Shown here piece after piece: positions 12,127 through 24,800 of a DNA stretch of 64,000 nt. Made by a program: the position numbers and the translations under genes. This DNA comes from Centropus unirufus (lineage: Eukaryota; Chordata; Aves; Cuculiformes; Centropidae), in NCBI GenBank assembly GCA_013397695.1, contig VYZI01000736.1:148407-212406 (forward strand), given 5' to 3'. The first letter of the stretch is position 1. The number at the start of each line of letters is the position of its first letter. The notes under the pieces are model-generated. The model saw only the letters and a list, made by a program, of their open reading frames with translations. It did not search any database and was not told the origin of the DNA.

Positions 12127-15100
12127 AGAGCTTGATGAGCTTGTGTAAATTGTGGGATTTTTTTTTTTTACTTTTTTTTTTAAGGGGTGGAGTCAAGGAA
12201 ATTGTTCTCCCTTGCATCTCACACAAAGAGCCAAACAGGGAACTTGGCAGTTCAGGCCTCTGGAGAAGTTTGGATCTCAGAGCTTTCCCCAGATGTTCCA
12301 TGGACTCAGCCATTTCTCCCAGATATCTGGAAATTCTATCTAGCATCTCAGCTTAACTGGGGTCTTGCCAAGAGGGAACAGCACTGCCTTTCCTCTGGAA
12401 AACCAGGAGTTCTGGAGTTAGAAGTGCACGTGTCAGTCCCTCACATAAAATCTTTTACCCATAATTATTAATTCTGGTGCTAGAAATATAGTTTCAAATG
12501 AACTCCCAAAGCATAGTGGTCCTCCCCATGCCATTCTAGGGTATGTTCCTTTTGGCTTGATTCTTTTGTAGTTGCTCACATCCCATGATGATACCATTCC
12601 TATTTTCTCTGGCTAAGAATACCTTGCATTGCACTGCATTTGGTTTGATTATTCTTGCTTTGAAATGCAGCATCTGCTATTCTCCTCCCACCAGGAGAGC
12701 CGTGGGGGTTTGACTCCCATCGGCGAGGCACCTGGAGCCTGGCAGCCTAGGCAGGGCTTGGGAGGAGTTTGGGGTTCTGGCTCCCTGGCCTCCACTTGTC
12801 TCTCCTAAATCTCCTCAGCCAGAGCATTGAACAGTGGGGTCTGGTGCTGAGCAGGAGGTGAAGCAGCACTTCCTGTGCTTTGCAGTGTATCTGAGCTGGG
12901 GCTGTGTGTGTGGGTGAAGAGCTTGATACTTAAAAAAATAGCTCCTTAGTACATCAGGGCTTTCCCGTTTAAGATATTCCATATGCAAATACAACCCCTA
13001 CCTCAGGAGCTGTCACAGTGTTTGCCATGGGATGCGAGCTCCCACGAGGACGGGCACTGTGCTGTTGGTACAAAGCACTGTGCTAGTGTTGAGTTCCATA
13101 TGGCTAGATCCAAAACCTTCAGGCTTAGCAATACCCGCAGGATTGCCCCATCCCACTGTTTACTGGCTTCTGTCCCATCCCCAGCAGGTGTGTGTTGGAG
13201 ACAGATGTGGAAGGCAGGAATGGAATCATTTTGGCTATTTGCCACCTTTCAGGTGTGAAAAAGGGCTTTTTAACTGCTGCAGCCAGAGCAGCTGAACCTT
13301 GTGGGGACTGAGGGAGCCACCAGCCCAGGCAGCCACGCTGGCCGCTTCACCATGTTCACATGCTAAGAGCTGGGCTACAGAGCTCTCTTGAACGTGCTCT
13401 TGTGCTGTCAGCAGGGAGGCAGGCACCAAAAGCACCTTGTCCTTGGCATTTCTTGGCTTCCTTTTTGGGAACAATCCCAATGGCCATGTATGTACATATG
13501 TGGGAAGATTGAGTGCTGGCAGTCACAGTGGCTGCACAAAGGTGTTTGCAGCAGTGTTGGGCACTGTTGTGTTTTGGCTGGGTGGATTGGTTCCCGTTCA
13601 GTAAAAACACCCAGCTTTTGTTGAGAATTGATGCACCCAATGGATGTATTGATCAAAAGATTTTGATGTTCACACTACATTAACCTCTTGTTTCAACCGC
13701 GAACAGCAAACAATACAAGGAACAGAGGTACTGGACTCTACAGACCAGCACGGACAGCATTTGACATAGATTCCTGCATGCTCTGAAAAGATTTTTCCCA
13801 TGCGTTTGTGATGGTTCTTAGACCAGATTCTGTCTCTCTTAAAAGGCTCAACTGTAATCATGTGATATTAGCTTTTAAAGACATCAGCAGCCACTTCTGG
13901 GCTCTGCTACACATGGGCATTAATATTTTTAGCAACCACTCCTCCCTTGATCTCTCCCTTGCAATTGCCTTCATTTTCATATATTGAAGTCCTGATGTCT
14001 CTCAGCCAACTCCCCAAAGCACCCTTTAAGGGCTCACCAGCAAAACAGAGCTCTTTGTAAGGCCTTGTGGCCCCAGGTATGCAGCTACATTGTCTGGAGG
14101 CTCAGGAAGGAGCTGTGTGTTCCTGTGTCGGAAATAAAAAAACACTTCTAAAGAAAACGGGGTGTTTGATTCAAGTGTTCAAACTATAGTAAATCCGAAA
14201 CTGTCCGCTCGTGTGTCGCTTGTGTTCACTTATTCCCACTTTTTAGCTAATTAAAAAGTCCTTTCTTCTTTTTCCTGTAGAACCAGAACTGTTCCTTTTC
14301 CCACCCCAGAGGAGGTGGCACAACACCTCATCCTGCAGTGGAGCTGGTTATTTAAAATCAGAAGGGCCTGCTGGATGTGAGCTGGGATTTATGGGGGGAA
14401 TGACCATGCCTGCCACCTGCTGCTGGGGATTAAGAATCAGAATTTCAGGCAGTTATTAGTAACAGGCTTTAGTAAAGTTTCAGAGTTGTCTCCAACAGAA
14501 AAATACAATCTTCTGCTTATGGGCTGACCTGATGCAGACAGCAGCACAAAAATTACTCTCTTAAGAGAAAGATTGAGTGTGTGCTTGTTAGTATTCAGGC
14601 CCAGACAAGCCTTAACCCATGCCCTGCAGCATTACAGCAGCACAGGAAAGGCAAGCTCTCCCTGCCATGAGAACAGCCTCGGTATCTTTGGGGCCCGGTG
14701 GTTGTCTTTGTCAGATAAAATGTGCAATTTCCACCTGCTGTTCCAGACTGACATGCTGGCTGCTGGCTGGCATCCCCTCCAGCGAGCACAGGGCAGTTCA
14801 GGAACCATGGGCAGGGGCTGTGGCAAAGACTGGCAGCCAAAGGGGCAGCAGGCTGAACCCAGCGCTGGGGCTTGCTCGGCTCATCCGGTCAGGCTGAGCT
14901 CTCTTCCCTCTCCCATGCAGAGCCCACAACAGGTACAGGAGAACGCAATGAGATGTTTTACCTGAAAGGGTGGGAACAAGTTTCAACCTATTGTGAGGCC
15001 GAGGCAGGCCTTGGGAGAGAGGCACAATCCCACCAGCTGGCGGAAAAGTACAGAGGAGCTTTGGTTGTGGCTGCTGTGTCAGACGCTTGGAGAATCTAGG

Positions 15101-15835
15101 AGCGTGTGGTTTTTCTAATAAAGGGTCTTTGATGAGTTTTGAACCCACGACTGGAGTCCATGCGTCAACACACCACATTTCTGTTGCTGTACAGTCCTGA
15201 AATGGCAGTGTCCGCCAGACTGCCACCAGGACTGATCCGGTAAGCAAATGCCCTGGCCCTACAGTCACCATGCCAGCCCTCGAGCCAGCTGCTGTGCTCA
15301 CAGGAATGCTGCAGGTTCACAATGTGCTCCATCTGTTGCAACACCTACCAGAAAACTGAAAAAAATTTTTGAAGCCTGAGCTTAAAGGCCTTAAGGTGAG
15401 CTTTATCCTGCAGCACATCTCACATCTTAAAAACCCTTGCCACTGCTCCAGCAAGAGGGGACTTTTCTGATGTGCCAGTGCCTCAACTTTCTCAGCTGTT
15501 TCCCTCAACTACTGGAGGGAATGAGCTCATTTTCTCCCCTGCTGCAGCAGAGGAATTCCCTTATATACATGTGAGTGGAAGAAGCCTCACAGCTTGTGCC
15601 CTGCATCCTCTCACAGAACCTAACGCTGCAGTCTTATTTGCTCCACCTGGAGCAGCAGAGCAAGAGAAGCAGGCAGTGTTTGCAGCAGGGCTGGACCAGA
15701 AGCAAGGAAATGTCTCGGCCTGAAGGATCCTTGGATTGGTTGTCAGTTTAACACTCTAGGTCTGAGCAGCCTGGTAGCAGCCAGGGCAAAGTGGCAGGGT
15801 AGAGCAAGGTAAGAGCATGATACTCCTCTCTCTGC
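11400..15835. other. Intergenic region between convergent SEC14L5 and NAGPA
   Basis: No recognisable gene. The stretch holds a T-rich run at 12157-12182, AATAAA motifs at 14133-14138 and 15117-15122, and scattered short ORFs with no family resemblance on either strand. The longest, on the minus strand at 14798-15301, has no recognisable motif. NAGPA's 3' UTR must occupy the right end, but no clear minus-strand polyadenylation signal was picked out. Confidence 0.5.
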
Positions 15836-18800
15836 TCAGCTGGGACTCTGAAGAAGCGCCTGGCTCTGGTCCTGAGCATTGTCTGCCTCACAGGCAGCAG
15901 TGAAGGTGTGAGAGGCCTCCCCGTTCAGCTCCCTCAGTGGCTGGTAGAGATAGGAACCACTCCTCCGGTGCTGTGCCAGCCTGGCCTGCAAGAAGAGGCC
16001 AACATTCCCAATGGCACTGAGCACCAGAAGCAGAGACAGGACAGAGGTTATGGAGATCCAAGTGTTCCTGTCAAACAAACAGAAGCAAAATCAACATGAG
16101 CAACATCTCATGCCCCGCTTTCTACATGTTCCAAGTGTGCAAATGATTTTTCAAGGTTTGTACTCCTTTCTCCGCCATCACAAGTTGGCGGCTATGCTCT
16201 AGGACAGGTGGGAATGTGCTCGGTGAAACCCTTGACAAGGCTGAGCACGCAGCCAGAACAAGCAGATGTGTTCATAATTCTGTGTCATTCTCAAGGGGCT
16301 GGAGGTGCCTGCAAAGCAACTGCAGCTTCCCCAGTACCGGCTTCCCCAGTACCAAGTACTGCTGGCCGAGCTCTCCATGTCTGCTGCATACACAGTGCAG
16401 CAGTGGGAGAGGAATCGTGGAATGGTTTGGGTTGGAAGGGACCACAAAGCCCACCCAGTTCCAGCCCCTGCCATGGGCAGGGACACCTCCCACTGGATCA
16501 GGGGGCTCCAAGCCCCATCCAACCTGGCCTTCAACACCTCCAGGGATGGGGCAGCCACAATAGCTCTGGGCAACCTGGGCCAGGACCTCCCCACCCACAC
16601 AGGAGAACATCTCCTAAGATCTCATCTCAATCGCCCCTCTTTCACCTCAAAACCATCTCCCCTCATCCTATTCCTGCCCCTCCTCAGCTTTCCTGGAGCC
16701 CCTTTCAGTACTGGAAGCTGCTCTAAGGTCTCCCGAGAGCCTTCTCCAGGCTGAACAACCCCAACTTTCTCAGGATGGCCTCATACAGGAGGTGCTCCAG
16801 CCCTCGGATCATCTTCGTGGTCTCCTCTGGAGTTGCTCCAACCGCTACATGTTCTTCCTGTGCTAAGGACTCCAAAACTGGCCACAGGGCTCCAGGTGGG
16901 GTCTCACAGGGCAGAGCAGAGGGGCAGAATCCCCTCCCTCCCTGCTGCTCCCACTGTGCTGGATGCAGCCCAGGACACGGTTGGTTTCTGGGCTGCGAGC
17001 CCACATTGCCAACTCATGTTGAGCTTCTCATCCCCCAACACCCCGAGTCCTTCTCCTCAGGGTTCCTCCTAATCCATTCCCCACCCAGCCTGGATTTGTG
17101 CTGGGATTTTCCCAACCCAGGTGTAGGACCTTGCTGAGGGCCTTGTTAAACTCCATGAAGTTCTCACAGCCCCAGGTCTCCAGCCTGTTCAGGTCTCTCT
17201 GGATGCCACCCCCTCCCTCCAATATCTCAATCATGCCACATGGCTTGGCGTCATCAGCGAACTGGCTGAGGGTGCCCTCAATCCCACTTTCCACGTCTGT
17301 GACAAAAAGTTGTTAAACAACACCGGTCCCCATACTGACAGCTGCAGAACAGCCCTTGTCGCTAGTCTCCACCAGGACATCAAGCCATTGACCACAATTT
17401 TGAATGCAGCCATCCAGCTCTATTTAGCTGTGAGCTGCGGCATACTGGGTTCAGAGCACAGTCACTGATGGCAGTTTCAGCTCCATTTTTTTATCTCTTT
17501 GCCTTCCCTATCCTCCTCTTTCCCAGCTGTAGGCAATGTAATGAAGGCTGGACACAGATGCTCTGGGCAAGACAGCAGCAGCTCGGATGGAGGGGCCATA
17601 GCTGGCAGTAAGCAGTTGAAGCCACAGCCTTGGCATGTCCAGATACATGAAATGTTGCACACTTACTGTGACAGAGAGAATTTGTATTTGCTTCCGCCTT
17701 TGTTCTGAGAAGCCAAGCACTGCCCAGCTGGAAAATAGAGGGAAGAAAGGCAATGTCAGGGGGAAGGTGTACAAGTCCACTGAGAAAGCGTGAGTTTAGG
17801 TAAGCTGCCAGCCAGCAGGCACTGGTAACACAGCAAACTGAGCATCATGGCCCAAAGCAGCTCTTTCCCTGCCCTGGCAATACCTGTGTTTAACTGCTCC
17901 TGCACTGTCTCATCAGTGCTGGTGTTGCAGCTGCCTGTGCGCCGATTGCAGGGACACATGTGCTCACAGGTGCATTGGTTCTGGCAGTCTGGCCCATACC
18001 AGCCCATGGGACACTCTGTGGAATTCAGGACACAGCAGCTCGTCACTGTTAGAGTTCCATGTGCTTTGAAACAATCCAGGCTATGCCTGCAGCTCAACTG
18101 TGGCCATTCCCCCTGTTGTACCAGCTCAGGACCAGGCAGGATGGGCCTACTCAGAGCTCCAGGAGCAGCTCAAACCCCACCTACAACTCACTGAGGTGTT
18201 ATAGTAATCTCTGGCCTTACTGCTTCCCATGCATTTTTCTCCCTGCCTCATCTGCCCTACAGCCCTGCCATTTGATTCATAAGGCAAGGGGGCATCCAAT
18301 AATGAAGGGTAGCAAACCCCAAATCCTGCCCTGACAAAGCCATTCTGCCTGCCCACCCCAAACTGTGGGTTAACTGCTCTAATTTAGTTTACTCCCCAGA
18401 GAGGCCTTTGTAAAGTAAGGATCGGGCTGGCTGAGTGCTCCCAGGCTGGGAACAATGTCCCCTAACCATGTACCCACAATGTTTGCACCCACACTGTAAT
18501 TAACTTCTCTGATCAGCAAAGCCAGCTGTTCAGTTGGATACGGGGGGGGGGGCCCAAGTACTTCAGGAAAGCTGGAGTGGTTACACAACATCCACCACCC
18601 TGGCTCCGTTAGCCCAAGCACACACATAGCTGGAATTCAAAGGCTGCCAGCCAGAACTGCCCTTTGGAGCCTTTCCCGCTCACTGACTGGGATCACCTGA
18701 AGCCCAGATGAGGGCAGGAGCCAATACAGCACCCTTGAGCGAAGAATGTTTGAGTAGCCAGGTTCTATGCTCATCAGCCTGGGAAAGCAACAGTTCTTTG

Positions 18801-21800
18801 GGGCATAGACTAAGCAGGGATCCACAGTTTTCTAATGATGAAGAAAACTCCTCTTTCCTCTCTGTTTGCTCCATGTCTTTTTAGTCAATCTGGGTCTGGG
18901 AGGCAAGCTCTTAGGAGCTGGGAGCTCGCAGGTTATGCTTCAACTGTGAAGCCCAGGCCTGAGCCTGCCTGGCAGCCCTCGCGCTTGCTCTGCCTGCGCA
19001 GGGTGGCTCAGAGGGGACACCATAGCCTCTCCACAGCCCAGGTAGCTCCTCAGAGCAGCCCTTACCATGCTCACAGCTGGTGCCATAGTAACCTGTAGGG
19101 CAGGAGCAGGTTCCATGCACAGGATCACACGTGCCACCATTCTGGCACTGGCATTTCTGGGTGCATGCGACCCCATAGAAACCACTCACACAAGCTGTAG
19201 GAGAGAAGCAGAGATCTCATCAGGGCCCTCATTATAAAGGCAGCAATCCCACCCCATGTTCCCATTGCTGGTGCAGGGCGCTCACGGCTGCCTTGGGAAC
19301 TCGAGCACGGGCTTCATGCACTTCACACCAGGCCAATCTTAAGATTCTCGGGCTGCAATTAAACTCACACTGACAAAAAGACAGCAGTGTGTTCTGCAGC
19401 CTCTCCCCTGCCTCTCCCTCTCGGGGAGCCCCCATCACGGCAGGAAAGCAGGCCACACCAGCCTTCTGCAGGCTGAGCGAGTGGAGGGGGAGTCAGCATT
19501 ACCTTCACTGCAGTTGTTGCCCATCCAGCCAGCATCACAGAGGCATCCAGCTGTGCAAACACACAAACAGCCGTTAACCACAAAACAGAGAAAACCCAGA
19601 AACAGCAGGAACTTAAAATTAGGAGTCTCTGCTCTTGGGGTCCCCTCTTGACTTTCCCTGCTCCTGCCAGGGAGCCCACCAGAGGAATCTTGAACTTACA
19701 CACAGGTTAGGGTCAAACATGCACGCACTGCAGTCGCCAAACATAGCAGAAGCTCCTGCTGGCTGGGTTTCAAAAGATTAACTCTGAGTCAAGGATTCCC
19801 AACACCTGCACCCACTGAGCTCTGCCTGGTCACATCCCTGGTGCAACAGGCTGTGAGCTGGATCAGGGAGGTGGCAAAGAAACAGGGGAACATGACTGGG
19901 CAGGCAAAGAGCACTAACGTACTGGGCACAGTACGTTACGGCAGTCCCCTGACTCAAAACGAGTTCATGGGAGTGCAGCAATCGCACCCTGCTAAAAACA
20001 CGAAGCAGAAGAGTCAGATAAAGAAGAAACAACGGGAGGGGGACTGCTTTGCCAGAGAGCTTAATGTACTGCCCTGCCCAAATCAGCAGATTTACAGCCC
20101 CAGGGGGCAGGAAGGGAAACAGAGACAGAATTTGGCATCAAGTCCTATTCCAGGTCCCATTTCCAGATCCAAGTCCCAGCATAGCACTGCTGTTGTCTCC
20201 TAAAGGCAACAAACCCATTCTGGCTATCTCTACTGCTGTTCCAAGTGCTGATGGGGAGGTACAGAGCAGCTTCATACACCCAGGAGGTAGGACAAGGCCT
20301 GAGGCACACGGCGTTTGCTGGCGTCCAGAGCCAGGGCATGGGCTGGCAGGGCAATCACTACCAGTGGCCCGACAGGGCCAGGCTCCAGGGCTGGGAGGCC
20401 TCTTAAAAGACCACTGCTCTCTGTAACTAAAGAAGTGGCTGCTGCTGGTGCCAGCTCACATGAGCTACACTCCCTCACACCAGGATGGGAAAGATCTCCA
20501 TGCACCAGCCAGGACCACACACTGCGATGCCCTGAGGCCTCGCCATGGCACTGCATGGGCAGGGGAGGGATATTCCCTATGAACTCACTGCCCAGGCTCA
20601 TGCTCCCCCTGCAGCTGCCTGGGAACACCCCATCAGGACTCACAGCTGGTGCAGACACCCTGCCCGCTGCAGTTGCTGGGGCTGCAGTCCAGGATGTCAC
20701 AGGCTGGGCCGCTCCAGAAGCCCCCGGTGCAGCGGCACTCCCCACCCACACAGTCTCCATGCCCGCTGCAGTCAGCAGGTGTGCAGGCAGGCTCATGGAC
20801 ACACAAGATGGTCGAGATGCTCCGTGGGCAGCGCCACATGTTGTCAAAGGAGCTGGGGACAAAAGAGTGGTGCCATGTGGTGTGCGAGCACCGGTAGTGC
20901 TCCACACCCTACATGAAACCAGTTGATAATAACCCATAAATTTTCACCCTGATTTACCTTGACTCACACCTTCCCATCATTAGTGTTCTTGTTTGCCAAC
21001 AAGTTTAATAAAGTGTTAACTCCTGTTAGTGAGGTGTCATTTAAAACATGGAATTTCAGCAGGCAACATAAAAACTTTCCCATGGAAAATGTCTGGCAAC
21101 ATCCCTTTTCTTGAATATTCTTTGTTTTCATATGAGTGATGTCACTGCAGTTACAGCAGCGCTTGGCCTTCAGCTGTCAAGACTGCTACTGAATTCTAAA
21201 TCCCTTTATGTTCAGTCAGAAATGACAAAAAAGCCAAATTTAAATTAAAATGTTCTTTAAGTTCCCTCATGCAAGGCAGGGTAGGGTCTCCAAGCCAGTG
21301 TTTCACTGCCACACCAACAAGCTGTTGACAGCGCTCTGCTAACTCCTGCAGATGAGCAGCTTGGAATCCTCCAGCCTAAGAGCCACTTCCTTATATGATT
21401 TCCGTATTAGGCAACTCAGTCACATACATTGCTTTGCCTTTCTGAAAACAGATAAACTTTAATCCTGGATGACTAAGAAGAAAAAATATGTCATCAGTTA
21501 ATTGTTTTTAATTTCAGAGGCGCTCTCTCCCTCACAACCTGTCACTTGCCTTTATGCTGTGATCCTCCAGCAACACAGAGCGGCTCTGTGGCAGCGCAGA
21601 GGGGCGGAACTGTGCTCCACACACTGACAGGACCTGTGGGGTCACTTGTGCAATGATGGACATGGACACCAGCACCTACCAGTGCTCAGAGGGGTAGCTT
21701 GCAAGGGTCCCATTTAAGACTAGAGTTGCAGACCCTCCGCCATCCAGGTTTATAGCATTGATGATTCCCTGCTGCTTCAGAAATTCAGCCATTTCCCAGA

Positions 21801-24800
21801 GGTTGACCCTGCAAAGGCAAACAGTTTCTTGTTCATGCTAGCCGGCTTCAATGAAATAGCTAAACTAGGAGCTCAGTCCCTATCCTCAGGGGAAGCGGGG
21901 AAGTTCTCCCATCCCAGGGATGCTGACTGACTAGAGGCTGCATCAGCCTTTTCTGGCTCTGCCAGAAAGACACCCAACACCGGTGCCTTTATCTGACCTT
22001 GAGCTCTGCAAGGCTCTGCCTCCAAACACAGCTCTGGCAGCCAGAGCCCCTCCAGTTCCCTGGACAGAATCCAAAGCTGATCCCGCACCGGCCCTGAGGC
22101 CTCACGACTGCCTTGGCTTACCCTCTGGATTCAGTCTGTCCTTCCACATGAACCAGGACCAGCCGCCCCTGCCTGTCATGTCCCACTGCCGTCCTGGCTG
22201 ATATCACGTTGATGAACCTGTCAAAGGTTCCTGTGCAGGAGGGAATTGACACACAGCTGCTGACAGAACTGGCTGCTCAGACACCTCTGCCTGCAAATCA
22301 GGGAGCTCAGCTAAACCGAAACACAGTGAGAACTGATCCCAGGCTCCTCTTGTTCATCCAAGCCCATCTAGGAGTAACATTTCCTGAACTCTCGTTATAT
22401 TTTTATCCAGCACAGGGACAAAGAAGGGGATTTTCTGCCCTCCCATTTAAAATCCTCTAAGGGGCATCTGCTTTGAGTGTCCTTGGACGAGCATTTACAC
22501 CAGCCATGCTACCACTCTTTCCAATCCTCAGCGAATTCTCTTTCACACCCAGGACAGGTGGGTGCAGCCTCGCCATGCTGGCAGCCCACTTCTTGTGCTG
22601 CACTGGTCACAGACTTGGAGAGAAGCAGCACAGAAGAAATGTGGACTTCTGAAGTGAGTGGCAAACTGCAACTGGACAACACATTTTCCACTGCTAATCC
22701 CTCCATCCAATGGCCCCATCAAAAGGAAAATCTGTGCCCAGGGCTTTACCTGTGGTTTGAATTTCATCACATTCAGCCATTCGACTCTGATTGATGTACA
22801 CTTCCCCATCTCTTAGGAGCCAAACTACCCCACTCACAAGCTGAACAAAAGGGTTTGCTTGATCCAAGACATCTTCCTCAGACAGGTAACTAGGAAAGAG
22901 CAGAAGGGGTTACCCACAGACACAGCAGTGTCACGTAAGCTGCCAGCAGGTTCTGGAAGCAGGGAGAAGGGAAGAAGGTGGCTGGATGAAGGCCAGCTGC
23001 ACCCACAAATACAGGCAAAGCTGTGCAAAACAGCACTCCAGCAGCCAGAGTCGGCCCTGCTGTCTGTCATCATGCACAAAAGCACCGACAGTGACAGCTC
23101 CAGGCAACTGTGCATGAAACAGCTTCTGCCAACAATTCAGGCCGTGGACCACAGCCAGGATAAGGAGAGTAGAAAGCATCTGGCAGAAGATGAGGGCATA
23201 GCTGTTGCCAAACACTCGGGGTTCTGTGGAAGCATCTGTAACATCTTGCTGTCTGTCAGCTTCCATTCTGTAAAAGTGACACCAAACGGTTCTTGAGAGG
23301 GTTTTCACCAACAGCACGCAGCCTGCCCACAGGGGCAAAGCAGGGAAGACACTGCTGCCTGCTACCTGCTCCCCTCCCACTGGGAAGGAGTTTCCTCTGC
23401 TCCTGCAGACAGCAAAACCTTCCACTGTGCAGTCAGACAGTAAAAGGACGGTCCAGCAGCCTTTTCCACACTGTGGGGTGCCTCCCAAGGGATGCCTTCT
23501 CTCAGGAATTACGGTGCTGGGTAACATTGGCCTGGTGCTAGCTGGATGAAAGAAGAGTTCAGCCACTGAATGGCTCTCCTTGCTCTTAAAGCTCTGCCCA
23601 TGGTGTTTGGTTTAACCTTAATTGCTCCGTGTGCTCTGAACACATCCTGTGGGAGCTGGACGCTCAGCTTTCTGGGTATCCGTGACTACAGCCAAACAAA
23701 GCTTCATGCTTTGTAGGAAAGTGTGACCAAAAATACCTGAATGGAAAACATGAAAAAATAAATCCCTTTGCCCAGGGGAAGGGAACACAAAGCAGAAACA
23801 AGCACAGCTGAGAAGGGATCACATCGCACAGCAGCCTGCATGCAGATAACGCCTACAAGTGTCGCCCACAGTGGCAGAGGCAGCAGCTCTGTGGGCAGGG
23901 GTTACCCTGGGCACTGTCCTGTTGATGGTGGTGCAGTGTGGAAGGTTCAAGGTTTAAGTGCTCCCCACGCTGCCCTGACAGACCAGATCATTTACACCAA
24001 CACTTTCTAGTGCCACGTTTTGGAAACCACAAAGACACCAAGCAGACAATACCACACAGAGTGCCACAGCTGCATTTGACAGAGAAACCTTGCCTGAGCA
24101 GGAAAGCAGCAAGGCAGAGCTGAGATCGGGGACTCAAGAAGGGCCCTATAGTTGCTGCTGATCATGCCACAAAAGCCCCATCACCGAAGTGGATATCACC
24201 AACACCACCACATCAGCCAAGGCCAGGGTTCCATGGGTTGTCGGAGAATGTATGTAGGTAGCAGTTTTGGGAGAGCTTGTCCTCTGGCCCTGAGGCTCCT
24301 TGATGTTTGGGTTTGGGGGTTGTTCTTTTCTTTTCCTGTGCCTACTGGCTGGCACAGACAGTAGGACTTTGCAGAGGCCCTTGCTGAGGTCTGAGGGCAC
24401 AGGGGAGAGGGCTAAAAGGAGGGTGGGGAGTGCAGCAGCTTCCAGCGGGCTTCTCAAACGTCCAAGACTTCTGAGAACCCTCCTAACACTTCCAGGTGCC
24501 TGCTGCTGCTGGAGACAGGCGCCTCCCATGGGCCAATACTTTCAGCAGGCACTAATGACCCTCTGTCAGCTGCTCCTCATCAGAGTGCTTTGTGCTTGTC
24601 TCCACATGATGTTAAACCTCATCCACAAGAATGACATTTAACAAGGCCAAGTGCAGAGTCCTGCACCTGGGACACAGCAACCCTGTCCAGCTCCAGGCTC
24701 AGGGAAGAGTGGCTGGAAAGCTGCCTGGTAGAGAGGGACCTGGGGGATGCTGGTTGACAGCCGACTCAACACGAGCCAGCAGTGGCCCAGGTGGCCAAGA

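Noticed and set aside
14798..15301. 167-codon minus-strand ORF
   Set aside because: Low-complexity reading in intergenic DNA, no family resemblance, no splice context.
16325..16355. Short tandem 'cttccccagtacc' duplication
   Set aside because: Two copies only, intronic, with no sign of function.
16208..16754. Plus-strand ORFs of 115-172 codons
   Set aside because: They lie in an inverted CR1 3' end. The same peptide-like pattern (SHWIRGLQAPSNL) recurs in every such copy.
20272..20937. 221-codon minus-strand ORF over NAGPA EGF exons
   Set aside because: A shadow frame. The real reading in this place is the exon 20852-20644.
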